From contig JAKSRN010000035.1 of the NCBI GenBank assembly GCA_024403585.1, positions 1-11,920 of the forward strand: a DNA stretch of 11,920 bases. The letters run 5' to 3'. Shown here piece by piece: positions 6,720 to 11,920 of the stretch. Each line of letters starts with the position of its first letter. The stretch's first letter is position 1. Below the pieces are notes generated by a model. The model had not been told where the DNA came from. It was given only the letters and a program-made list of their open reading frames with translations, and searched no databases. This DNA is from Lachnospiraceae bacterium (GTDB lineage Bacteria > Bacillota > Clostridia > Lachnospirales > Lachnospiraceae). A program made the position numbers and the translations under genes.

Positions 6720-6748
6720 TTGCAATTAATTAAAAGATTAATTATTAT
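6720..6748 (+). promoter_or_regulatory. Weak candidate promoter for the HPr-like gene
   Basis: TTGCAA (6720-6725) and TATTAT (6743-6748) have a 17-nt spacer, with 4 of 6 consensus matches each. A start near 6755 would place the CACCGG...CCGGTG hairpin (6758-6777) at the very 5' end of the mRNA, giving a leader of about 110 nt. AT-rich surroundings make chance matches easy. Confidence 0.3.
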
Positions 6749-6863
6749 AACAATGCTCACCGGCAGAACAACCGGTGCAGTAAGGAAAGGAAGATGCGGT
6801 TTAGTGGGAACCGAGTGAAAGGAAAAACTACTATATCATTATTTATCAGCGAAAGGGTGCAAC

Positions 6864-7112
6864 ATGACAACGAAGACAATTACTATTCAGAACACAGAGA
6901 AAAATACCAGACCTATTGCAATGCTTGTTCAGACAGCATGCAGATTCGACAGCCATATTGTGATCGAGAGCGGAAAAAGGGCGATTAATGCAAAAAGCCT
7001 TATGGGGATCATGGCACTCGGACTGCAGAACGGTGACACAGTCGTTGTAACAGCAACCGGTATGGACGAAGATGAGGCTTGCAATAGAGTGATTGAATAT
7101 CTTTCAGCTTAA
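6864..7112 (+). CDS. HPr-family protein lacking the His15 phosphorylation site (Crh-like)
   Basis: This 82-residue protein has the HPr fold. Family landmarks are RPIAMLVQTA (16-25), NAKSLMGIMALGL (42-54), NGDTVVVTATG (56-66) and DEDEA (68-72). In phosphocarrier HPr the active His15 lies in G-x-H-A-R-P; here the matching stretch is EKNTRP, with Asn14 in its place, so transfer of phosphate from enzyme I to sugar permeases should be impossible. Ser45 in NAKSLMG matches Ser46, the site used by HPr kinase/phosphorylase in Firmicutes. That combination recalls Bacillus Crh, which has Gln15 and acts with CcpA in carbon catabolite control. A regulatory rather than transport role is therefore inferred. 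AAAGGG (6852-6857) lies 6 nt before the ATG. A strong terminator follows, so it is monocistronic. A standard HPr should exist elsewhere in the genome. Confidence 0.9.
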   Translation: MTTKTITIQNTEKNTRPIAMLVQTACRFDSHIVIESGKRAINAKSLMGIMALGLQNGDTVVVTATGMDEDEACNRVIEYLSA

Positions 7113-7163
7113 TTGAATTCCATCAATAGATGGAACCTGGACTAAATATTGATAATGGGGGGG

Positions 7164-7195
7164 AATACCGGAGCATGGGGGCTCCGGTATTTTTC
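7164..7195 (+). terminator. Intrinsic terminator of the HPr-like gene
   Basis: An 11-bp stem pairs AATACCGGAGC (7164-7174) with GCTCCGGTATT (7181-7191), with loop ATGGGG and a TTTTTCTTT run starting at 7190. It lies about 50 nt after the HPr-like stop codon. Confidence 0.92.
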
Positions 7196-7374
7196 TTTCG
7201 ATAGGGAAAATTAATATAATAATTTTATGGCTGACGGTTTGGGATAGGAAAGCTAGTTTGTTTAATAATTCACGTAATAGACGAAAAAGATTCTTGCATT
7301 TAGTACAATATGCACAAAAAGCACTAATTGCTTTGTTAAATATGGAGAATTGATTTTTAACTATAAAGTAGTAA

Positions 7375-7407
7375 TTGATTAATTAACTGTTTTTCGTATA
7401 TTATAAT
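7375..7407 (+). promoter_or_regulatory. Candidate promoter of the second GntR gene
   Basis: TTGATT (7375-7380) is followed 16 nt later by TATATT (7397-7402), overlapping a perfect TATAAT (7402-7407) that lacks a well-placed -35. One of these two -10 elements is probably used. The -35 overlaps an ATTGATT motif, a plausible operator half-site for self-control. Confidence 0.45.
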
Positions 7408-7459
7408 ACATAAGTGTAGCGTGGATTAGTCGATTTGGATGGTAGATTGGAGGAAAAAC

Positions 7460-8299
7460 ATGGGAGGTCACGATGGATACGCAGAATTATCTGCAGGTCA
7501 GAACAAAGAGAATGATCAGATTGCGATCGTTAAGAATTATTTCTATTCTCTGTTAAAAGAAGACAAAATTAAGATTGGTGACCGTTTACCATCTGAAAAG
7601 GCACTCAGTGAGCAGCTGAATGTGACAAAGAGTGCTGTAAGAGATGCCTTACAGTCTTTAAAAGCTGTTGGCCTTCTTTCCAGTGTACGTGGATCCGGTT
7701 ACAGGCTGACCCCTGATTTTGATTACAGTCTGGCTGATATCCTGCATGCTATGGTTGTTCATTCCAGTGCATCCAGAAGAGATATCCGTGAAGTCAGAGA
7801 AGCATTGGAGATTAAAGAACTGGATCTGATCATTGAAGCAGGACCATCAGAAGAATTTTTGAATGAACTCCAGGAACAGGTGGATCTGATGTTGTCTTAT
7901 GTCCAGAAGAATATTGAAACAGAAGATCAGGCAGAGGAACTGGTGTTGACAGATATGAAGTTTCATCAGATGCTTGCGGAGGGCTCTAACAATCTTTTTA
8001 TCAGAGCTTTTTATATTGCCTTGAATGAATATCATGGTGAGAATAAGAAAGCAGATCCGAAAGTGGTCAGACAGAGGGCTTCCGATGAATTGTTATATTG
8101 TCATGAGCGAATCCTGAAGGCTCTCAGAGAGAAGGATCTTCAGTCAGCTGTTTCAGCCATCAGAGATCACTATGCGATCGGTGATAAGATCACGCAGGCG
8201 AGATCGGGTGATCCGGTTCTTGAATCAGCGATTCTTGAATTGCAGAAAAAAGGCATTTCCAGAGATCAGATCATGGAAAAACTGCTTGAATTACAATAA
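7460..8299 (+). CDS. GntR-family transcriptional regulator, FadR/FCD subfamily (copy 2)
   Basis: This 279-residue paralogue of the GntR regulator encoded at 4649-5503 has the same architecture. The winged helix-turn-helix (~21-84) contains GDRLPSEKALSEQLNVTKSAVRDALQSL and the wing VRGSGYRLTP. The linker DFDYSLADILHAM is nearly identical to copy 1. An FCD domain (~110-245) has candidate ligand/metal residues D165, H169 (DMKFH), H215 and H237. The C-terminal tail (ILELQKKGISRDQIMEKLLEL, ~258-278) matches copy 1 and is not a usual part of FCD proteins. I chose the ATG at 7460 because GGAGG (7449-7453) lies 6 nt upstream. An in-frame ATG at 7439 has no such site and would add only seven residues. 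The recognition helices differ in part (GVPRNLVRDAL versus NVTKSAVRDAL), so the two may have overlapping but distinct operators. The effector is unknown. Terminators isolate it on both sides. Confidence 0.92.
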   Translation: MGGHDGYAELSAGQNKENDQIAIVKNYFYSLLKEDKIKIGDRLPSEKALSEQLNVTKSAVRDALQSLKAVGLLSSVRGSGYRLTPDFDYSLADILHAMVVHSSASRRDIREVREALEIKELDLIIEAGPSEEFLNELQEQVDLMLSYVQKNIETEDQAEELVLTDMKFHQMLAEGSNNLFIRAFYIALNEYHGENKKADPKVVRQRASDELLYCHERILKALREKDLQSAVSAIRDHYAIGDKITQARSGDPVLESAILELQKKGISRDQIMEKLLELQ

Positions 8300-8327
8300 A
8301 AAAGGAAAAGAGAAAGAAAAACAGAAG

Positions 8328-8366
8328 CGGGCACTGTCTGGTATAGACAGTGTCCGTTTTCTGTTT
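8328..8366 (+). terminator. Intrinsic terminator of the second GntR gene
   Basis: A 12-bp stem (8328-8339 with 8345-8356, one G-U pair) has loop GGTAT and is followed by TTTTCTGTTT. The flanking AAACAGAA (8319-8326) can also pair with TTCTGTTT (8359-8366), extending the structure. It ends transcription 29 nt after the stop codon and insulates the yhaO promoter. Confidence 0.9.
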
Positions 8367-8397
8367 ACTGTTTTGAAGACCTTCTTGATTTGTAATG

Positions 8398-8426
8398 TTG
8401 CAAATAGAACGAGTGTTCGGTATAAT
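8398..8426 (+). promoter_or_regulatory. Sigma-A promoter of the yhaO-yhaN operon
   Basis: TTGCAA (8398-8403) and a perfect TATAAT (8421-8426) are separated by 17 nt. Transcription would start near 8433, about 40 nt upstream of yhaO. A LexA-type palindrome fills the spacer. Confidence 0.8.
8406..8419. promoter_or_regulatory. LexA (SOS) box between -35 and -10 of yhaO
   Basis: The sequence AGAACGAGTGTTCG contains GAAC-N4-GTTC. Against the Bacillus-type SOS box CGAAC-RNRY-GTTYG/C it mismatches only at the first base, and the central GAGT fits RNRY. Its position inside the promoter spacer is ideal for repression by LexA, with release after DNA damage. From memory, the B. subtilis yhaONM operon also belongs to the LexA regulon, which supports the call. 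Confidence 0.8.
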
Positions 8427-8474
8427 GCATAAAAGAGAGTAGTTACAGAACAGACAGTTAGGATGGATAAACAG

Positions 8475-9602
8475 ATGAGAATCATACATTGTGCGGATCT
8501 GCACCTGGATGCAAGGATGACAGCCAATCTGCCTCCGGAAAAGGGCAGGGAGAGAAGGAAAGAGCTGTATGATACATTCTTTCGGATGGTTCAGTTTGCA
8601 GACCGGAATTGTGTAGAGGCGATCATGATCGCCGGAGATCTTTTTGATAAAAATCATATAGCGGCAGCATCGGAAGAGAAGATTATTTCCGTGATCCGGG
8701 AGTATTCCGCAATTCAGTTTTTTTATCTGAGGGGAAATCATGATGCGGATCTTTTGTTTCGAAAAGCAGATGCAGAGATCGGAAATCTGCATTGCTTTTC
8801 TTCTGATGGCTGGAACAGTTTCAGCCTTGGTCAGGGGAAAATCTGTGTTACGGGTGTAGAGCTTACGGATACTAATAATCGGCGTGTGTTTGAAGAACTG
8901 GAGACGGACACAGATGTTTACAATATTGTTGTGCTGCATGGACAGACAGAAGATACTTTGGCAGCAAGAAAAAGCGAGGTTCGGAAAAAGGAAGCAGTGA
9001 TTCCTTTGAGGTCTCTTCAGAACAAGGGGATCGATTATCTGGCGTTGGGTCACATCCATAAAAAACAGACAGGACGTCTGGACGGACGGGGGATCTGGTG
9101 TTATCCCGGCTGTCTGGAAGGAAGAGGCTTTGATGAATGCGGGCTGCACGGATGTATCCTGCTTGATATTGATCCGGACACACATCAGACGGAACTGACC
9201 TTTGTGCCGCTGGCTAAAAGAAATCTGTATGAGCTTCCGGTTGAGATTGCCTCCTGCAGCAACAGCTATGAGATACTGGCGGCTGTCAGGGCGGCACTGG
9301 ATCAGAACGCGTACAGTGAAAAAGATCTGGTGAAGGTGATCCTCAGGGGCGAAGTGGATGCTGCTTGTGAGATCGCAGAGGATTTTCTGACAAAACAGCT
9401 GGAAGAATTGTTTTACTATGTGGGTTTTGAGAACCGTACCAGGGTGAAGGTTGATTACAGAGATTATGCAACAGATCCTTCTTTAAAAGGGGAATTTGTC
9501 CGCTCTGTATGGAAAGACGAGCTTCTCTCCGAGGAAGAAAAAACGCAGGTCATCCAGCTTGGAATACGAATGCTGATGGGAGTGGATGGATTTGAAGATT
9601 AA
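8475..9602 (+). CDS. yhaO: YhaO-like DNA-repair metallophosphoesterase (Mre11/SbcD superfamily)
   Basis: This 375-residue calcineurin-like phosphoesterase should act as a Mn-dependent nuclease on DNA ends. All five metallophosphoesterase motifs are visible: D8 and H10 (ADLHLD), D55 (AGDLFD), GNHD (87-90), H155 (VLHGQ) and GHIH (192-195). Two metal ions can therefore be bound. A C-terminal capping region (~245-375) follows, of the size seen in YhaO and SbcD. The start is ambiguous: ATG 8463 would add MDKQ, but AGGATGG (8460-8466) lies 8 nt before ATG 8475, which also gives the typical family beginning MRIIHCADLHLD, so I prefer 8475. The gene overlaps the downstream SMC-like ATPase gene by 17 nt, indicating translational coupling and a Mre11-Rad50-like complex. 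The SOS box and promoter upstream indicate induction by DNA damage. There are no signs of decay. Confidence 0.92.
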   Translation: MRIIHCADLHLDARMTANLPPEKGRERRKELYDTFFRMVQFADRNCVEAIMIAGDLFDKNHIAAASEEKIISVIREYSAIQFFYLRGNHDADLLFRKADAEIGNLHCFSSDGWNSFSLGQGKICVTGVELTDTNNRRVFEELETDTDVYNIVVLHGQTEDTLAARKSEVRKKEAVIPLRSLQNKGIDYLALGHIHKKQTGRLDGRGIWCYPGCLEGRGFDECGLHGCILLDIDPDTHQTELTFVPLAKRNLYELPVEIASCSNSYEILAAVRAALDQNAYSEKDLVKVILRGEVDAACEIAEDFLTKQLEELFYYVGFENRTRVKVDYRDYATDPSLKGEFVRSVWKDELLSEEEKTQVIQLGIRMLMGVDGFED

Positions 9603-11424
9603 AAAGATTCATATTGAACAGTTTGGAAGCCTCTCCAATCTGAATATGGTGTTCCATGCCGGCTGTAACAGGATCTGCCAGGAGAACGGATGGGGAAAAA
9701 CCACGCTGGCTGTTTTTATCAGGGCTATGTTTTATGGCTTTCCCGCAAAGGGAGAGGGCGCAAAAGACCGGATCCGTTACAGACCCTGGGGGAATGGCAT
9801 CTATGGCGGCAGTCTGACCTTCCAGGTGGAGGGTCATTGTTATACCGTTTACAGAGTGTTTGGGAAATCAAAAAGCGGGAGCGATGATGAATTCCATCTG
9901 ATCGATGAAGAAACCCGAATGGAATCCTCCAGATGGAGCTCGGATCTGGGATCAGAGCTCTTTGCCATCAATGAGGAATCCTATACCAACAGTGCCTGGA
10001 TTCGCCAGGATGGCTGCATAGTGACAAGTGATATGACCTCCAGGCTGGGAGATAACTCTGCTTTTCTGGAGGATATAAGACAGTTTGATCAGGTATCCTC
10101 CCGGCTTGAGAAGCATCTGACCCGTCTGTCACCGGAAAGAAAAACCGGTCTGATCTATAAGAAGCGGTTGGAGAAGCAGGAACTGTCCACAGAACTTCTC
10201 AGAATTCCTGCCACAGAGAAAAGGATGCAGGATGTGAAGAAGAAGATTGCTGCGAAGGAGGAGGAACTTCGGATTCTTGAAGAAGATCGGAGCAGTCTGC
10301 AGAAGACGCAAAAGGAATATTGCGACTGGCAGGATTTTTTCAGTATGAGAGAGCTGCACGATACCCTTCAGAGAGAATATCTGATGAGAGACGAGATCTG
10401 GGAAAACTATCAGAAAAAATATCCTGACGGAATACCGGAGGAGACAAAGACAGAGGATTGGATGCTGGAAAAAGCTCCTCCTGCTAAGCATGCAGGCGGA
10501 ATCTTCCTCTTGAGTATTGTCTTCCTGCTGGCAGCTCTGATCCAGGGTAATACCAGAAACGGTGCAGGGAGCATCTTCTGGTTTGCAGCAGGGATTCTGG
10601 CTGTGATCGCGGTTGGCACGCTTCTTTGGGAGAGAGGGAACCGGGATCAGAAAAGAAACGGAGAAAAAACAGCCGGGGATAATCTGGGGCTCCTGCTTGT
10701 AAAACAAAGAGAAGTGGCGGCTGCAGAGAATGCATGGAAGGAATTGCAAAAAGCAGATCAGGAGCTGCGCCGATTTTATGAGAATAATCCGGAGTATGAA
10801 GAGATGTCAGAGGGAGAGATCCCTTCTCATCTTGCCCAGATCCGGTCTGTTGGGCAGCTGAATGAAAGACTGAACAATCTGAATACAGAAGTGAGTCAGA
10901 CAAAAGAAAGGCTTCAGGATCTCAGGCAGGAGTTGACCGGCCTCTTTGAAGAGCGAAGCCGTCTGTCTCAAAAAGAGGATGATTTAGAAGAGGTGACAGC
11001 AGAGTTGGAAAAAATGGAAAAAGAGTACCGGATCACGGCATTTACGGCAAAGCATCTTGCCGAGGCCAAGGAGAATTTTTCTGCCAGATTTCTGGATTCT
11101 ATCCAGTCTGCTTTTCTCAGCTATTACCGGCTGATTGATCCGGACCAGAAGGAGATGCTATATATAGATGCTGCATACAGGATCTGTACAATGGGAGGCG
11201 GGCTTCCGAGAACTGAGGAGGTATTGAGTGACGGTTACAGGAATCTGGCTGCCTTCTGTCTGCGACTGGCCTTGCTGGATGCCATGTATGAAAAAGAGGC
11301 TCCCTGCATCATTCTGGACGATCCTTTCGTTCATCTGGATCAGAAAAAATACGAGAGAGCCATGTCCTTTCTTCAGGAGCTTTCCGGCAAGTATCAGATT
11401 TTATATTTTTCCGGAAGAGAATAG
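9586..11424 (+). CDS. yhaN: YhaN-like SMC/Rad50-type ATPase with two transmembrane helices
   Basis: This 612-residue protein is an AAA_27/YhaN-type ATPase, partner of the metallophosphoesterase encoded just upstream. The N-terminal ATPase half begins IKKIHIEQFGSL and carries the Walker A region ENGWGKTT (33-40). Coiled coil runs at ~190-275, and two predicted membrane helices lie at ~304-320 and ~329-347 (GGIFLLSIVFLLAALIQ and FWFAAGILAVIAVGTLL). Coiled coil returns at ~365-485. The C-terminal half holds the signature LSDGYRNL (547-554) and Walker B IILDDPF (575-581) with the D-loop HLD. Rad50 and SbcC carry a CxxC zinc hook at the coil tip; here the membrane hairpin replaces it. The first Gly of the Walker A consensus is Gln32. 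Length is shorter than SbcC (~1,000) and Bacillus YhaN (~960). ATG 9586 lies inside yhaO, preceded by GGGAG (9578-9582), so translation is probably coupled. A membrane-tethered DNA-end processing role is inferred. Confidence 0.88.
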   Translation: MDLKIKKIHIEQFGSLSNLNMVFHAGCNRICQENGWGKTTLAVFIRAMFYGFPAKGEGAKDRIRYRPWGNGIYGGSLTFQVEGHCYTVYRVFGKSKSGSDDEFHLIDEETRMESSRWSSDLGSELFAINEESYTNSAWIRQDGCIVTSDMTSRLGDNSAFLEDIRQFDQVSSRLEKHLTRLSPERKTGLIYKKRLEKQELSTELLRIPATEKRMQDVKKKIAAKEEELRILEEDRSSLQKTQKEYCDWQDFFSMRELHDTLQREYLMRDEIWENYQKKYPDGIPEETKTEDWMLEKAPPAKHAGGIFLLSIVFLLAALIQGNTRNGAGSIFWFAAGILAVIAVGTLLWERGNRDQKRNGEKTAGDNLGLLLVKQREVAAAENAWKELQKADQELRRFYENNPEYEEMSEGEIPSHLAQIRSVGQLNERLNNLNTEVSQTKERLQDLRQELTGLFEERSRLSQKEDDLEEVTAELEKMEKEYRITAFTAKHLAEAKENFSARFLDSIQSAFLSYYRLIDPDQKEMLYIDAAYRICTMGGGLPRTEEVLSDGYRNLAAFCLRLALLDAMYEKEAPCIILDDPFVHLDQKKYERAMSFLQELSGKYQILYFSGRE

Positions 11425-11444
11425 GGAAAGTTTTTATGTTGCGG

Positions 11445-11473
11445 TTGTGAAAACAGTATATTTTAGATATAAT
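11445..11473 (+). promoter_or_regulatory. Promoter of the acidic membrane-anchored protein gene
   Basis: TTGTGA (11445-11450) and a perfect TATAAT (11468-11473) are separated by 17 nt. The start would lie near 11480, about 40 nt before the ATG, so the downstream gene need not depend on the yhaON promoter. Confidence 0.7.
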
Positions 11474-11519
11474 TATCTGTAATAACAATTGCAATTAAAA
11501 TTTGCTGGAGGTATGTGAG

Positions 11520-11920
11520 ATGAAAAATATTTTAAAAGCAGTTGCAGCACTTTTAGCAGGAGCAGCAGCAGTTGCATCGATCTGTGTAGTTGTTCTGAAA
11601 AAAGTGAAAAAAAGCGGTAAATCCTGCTGCAAAAAAGAAGCAGAGGAAGAGACTGCAGAGGAAGAAATCGAGGAAGCAGCAGAGGAAGAGCCAGAGACAG
11701 AGGTGGATGACTTCTTCTCAAAAGATGAAGATGAAGAGCTGGCTGAGGCAGTTGCTGAATTAGCAAAAGAGGCTGAGGAGACTGAAGCTGTGGAAGAGCC
11801 TGCTGAGAAGACTGTTGCAGAGGCTGTAGAAGAAGCAGTTGGTGCAGTTGCAGAGGCAATTGAAGAGGCTGCAAAGGCTGAAGCTGAAGAGGCAGCAGAA
11901 GCAGTTGCTGAGGCAGCAGA
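11520..11920 (+). CDS. Membrane-anchored, Glu/Ala-rich protein of unknown function (3' end beyond window)
   Basis: The frame opens with ATG at 11520, 8 nt after GGAGG (11507-11511), and stays open to the window edge, giving 133 residues so far. The N-terminus is a hydrophobic helix (about 4-26, AVAALLAGAAAVASICVVVL) followed by KKVKKSGKSCCKK, so a signal anchor with the positive side next to the membrane is likely, with the rest facing the cytoplasm by the positive-inside rule. C36 and C37 lie just inside. From residue 40 the protein is dominated by Glu, Ala and Val in heptad-like runs (EEAAEEEPE, EAVEEAVGAVAEAIEEAAKAEAEEAAEAV), giving an extremely acidic, probably helical or disordered tail. 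Only a short FF motif (VDDFFSKDEDE, 62-72) breaks it. I do not recognise a family, and no function can be assigned. The third-base pattern is normal for a real gene. Confidence 0.8.
   Translation, partial: MKNILKAVAALLAGAAAVASICVVVLKKVKKSGKSCCKKEAEEETAEEEIEEAAEEEPETEVDDFFSKDEDEELAEAVAELAKEAEETEAVEEPAEKTVAEAVEEAVGAVAEAIEEAAKAEAEEAAEAVAEAA

Larger units (their letters stand above)
5958..6863. other. 906-bp AT-rich intergenic region between divergent small genes
   Basis: I see no convincing gene here. The stretch separates the - strand 77-residue gene from the + strand HPr-like gene, so it should hold two divergent promoters and their operators. Visible elements are a CGAAAT/ATTTCG hairpin (6106-6123, loop TACAAG), ATTGATT at 6192-6198 and 6266-6272, and a related GTTGATTAATT near 6313-6323. 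There is also a 9-bp direct repeat GTAACGGTT (6508-6516 and 6625-6633) and a CACCGG/CCGGTG hairpin (6758-6777). The AT content is clearly higher than in the genes. The length is unusual for this otherwise compact segment; it could hide a small RNA or a decayed gene. Confidence 0.6.
7113..7459. other. Intergenic region between the HPr-like gene and the second GntR gene
   Basis: The region holds a TTCCATC/GATGGAA hairpin (7118-7135, loop AATA) just after the HPr-like stop, the terminator at 7164-7195, and an AT-rich stretch with two ATTGATT motifs (7349-7355, 7374-7380). It also holds candidate promoter elements for the GntR gene. No further gene is seen. Confidence 0.6.

Noticed and set aside
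6434..6760. Open frame on the - strand (108 codons) in the AT-rich intergenic region
   Set aside because: Composition reflects AT richness, no ribosome binding site or domain is evident, and it would occupy the likely promoter of the HPr-like gene.
8271..9185. Long open frame on the - strand (304 codons) opposite the yhaO gene
   Set aside because: It lies opposite a gene with all metallophosphoesterase motifs, has Cys/His/Pro-rich composition with no recognisable domain, and lacks a good ribosome binding site.
10129..10749. Open frame on the - strand (206 codons) opposite the ATPase gene
   Set aside because: A shadow of the coiled-coil and membrane segments of yhaN; low-complexity Phe/Leu/Ser composition.
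11405..11435. Terminator after yhaN
   Set aside because: Only a 5-bp stem (TTTCC with GGAAA) before GTTTTT, too weak to call; readthrough into the next gene is possible.
11473..11874. Gln/Leu/Pro-rich open frame on the - strand
   Set aside because: It is the complement of the GCA/GAG repeats of the acidic protein gene, which has a promoter, ribosome binding site and sensible start.

Overview
The window looks like chromosomal DNA of a low-to-mid GC Firmicute, most likely a gut Lachnospiraceae species (Blautia/Dorea/Ruminococcus type). This rests on strong AGGAGG-type ribosome binding sites, very AT-rich intergenic DNA, a clostridial order of glutamate synthase, type I glutamine synthetase and ANTAR regulator, and a Firmicute-type SOS box. 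The family assignment is an inference from gene content and sequence style. I saw no phage, insertion sequence, tRNA, rRNA or CRISPR array.

Region 1 (1-4609) is a nitrogen-assimilation cluster on the + strand. It holds the 3' end of the glutamate synthase large subunit (gltB), a complete small subunit (gltD), a glutamine synthetase type I homologue and a two-domain ANTAR RNA-binding regulator, closed by a strong terminator. The glutamine synthetase keeps its metal ligands but differs at five positions that are nearly fixed in true glutamine synthetases. The ANTAR protein's receiver domain lacks its phosphoacceptor. The spacer between gltD and the glutamine synthetase gene can fold into a long hairpin.

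Region 2 (4610-8366) is a regulatory island. Two paralogous GntR/FCD transcription factors, sharing an unusual C-terminal tail, bracket two small genes that diverge from a roughly 900-bp AT-rich intergenic region. The + strand small gene encodes an HPr-family protein with Asn where phosphocarrier HPr has His15, but with the regulatory Ser46 kept, a Crh-like arrangement. The - strand small gene encodes a 77-residue protein that may be a very diverged HPr-fold protein. The first GntR gene runs into an 18-bp degenerate repeat that continues past its stop codon. Strong hairpin terminators separate the units.

Region 3 (8398-11424) is a DNA-repair operon resembling Bacillus yhaO-yhaN. It encodes an Mre11/SbcD-type metallophosphoesterase and, overlapping by 17 nt, a Rad50/SMC-type ATPase whose coiled coil carries two predicted transmembrane helices. 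Its promoter has a near-perfect LexA box between the -35 and -10 elements, which predicts SOS control.

Region 4 (11445-11920) has a good promoter and the start of a gene for a membrane-anchored, extremely Glu/Ala-rich protein that runs off the window.

The points most worth following are the altered glutamine synthetase paired with a pseudo-receiver ANTAR protein, the Crh-like/HPr-like pair with its two GntR paralogues, and the SOS-wired membrane-anchored YhaON operon.
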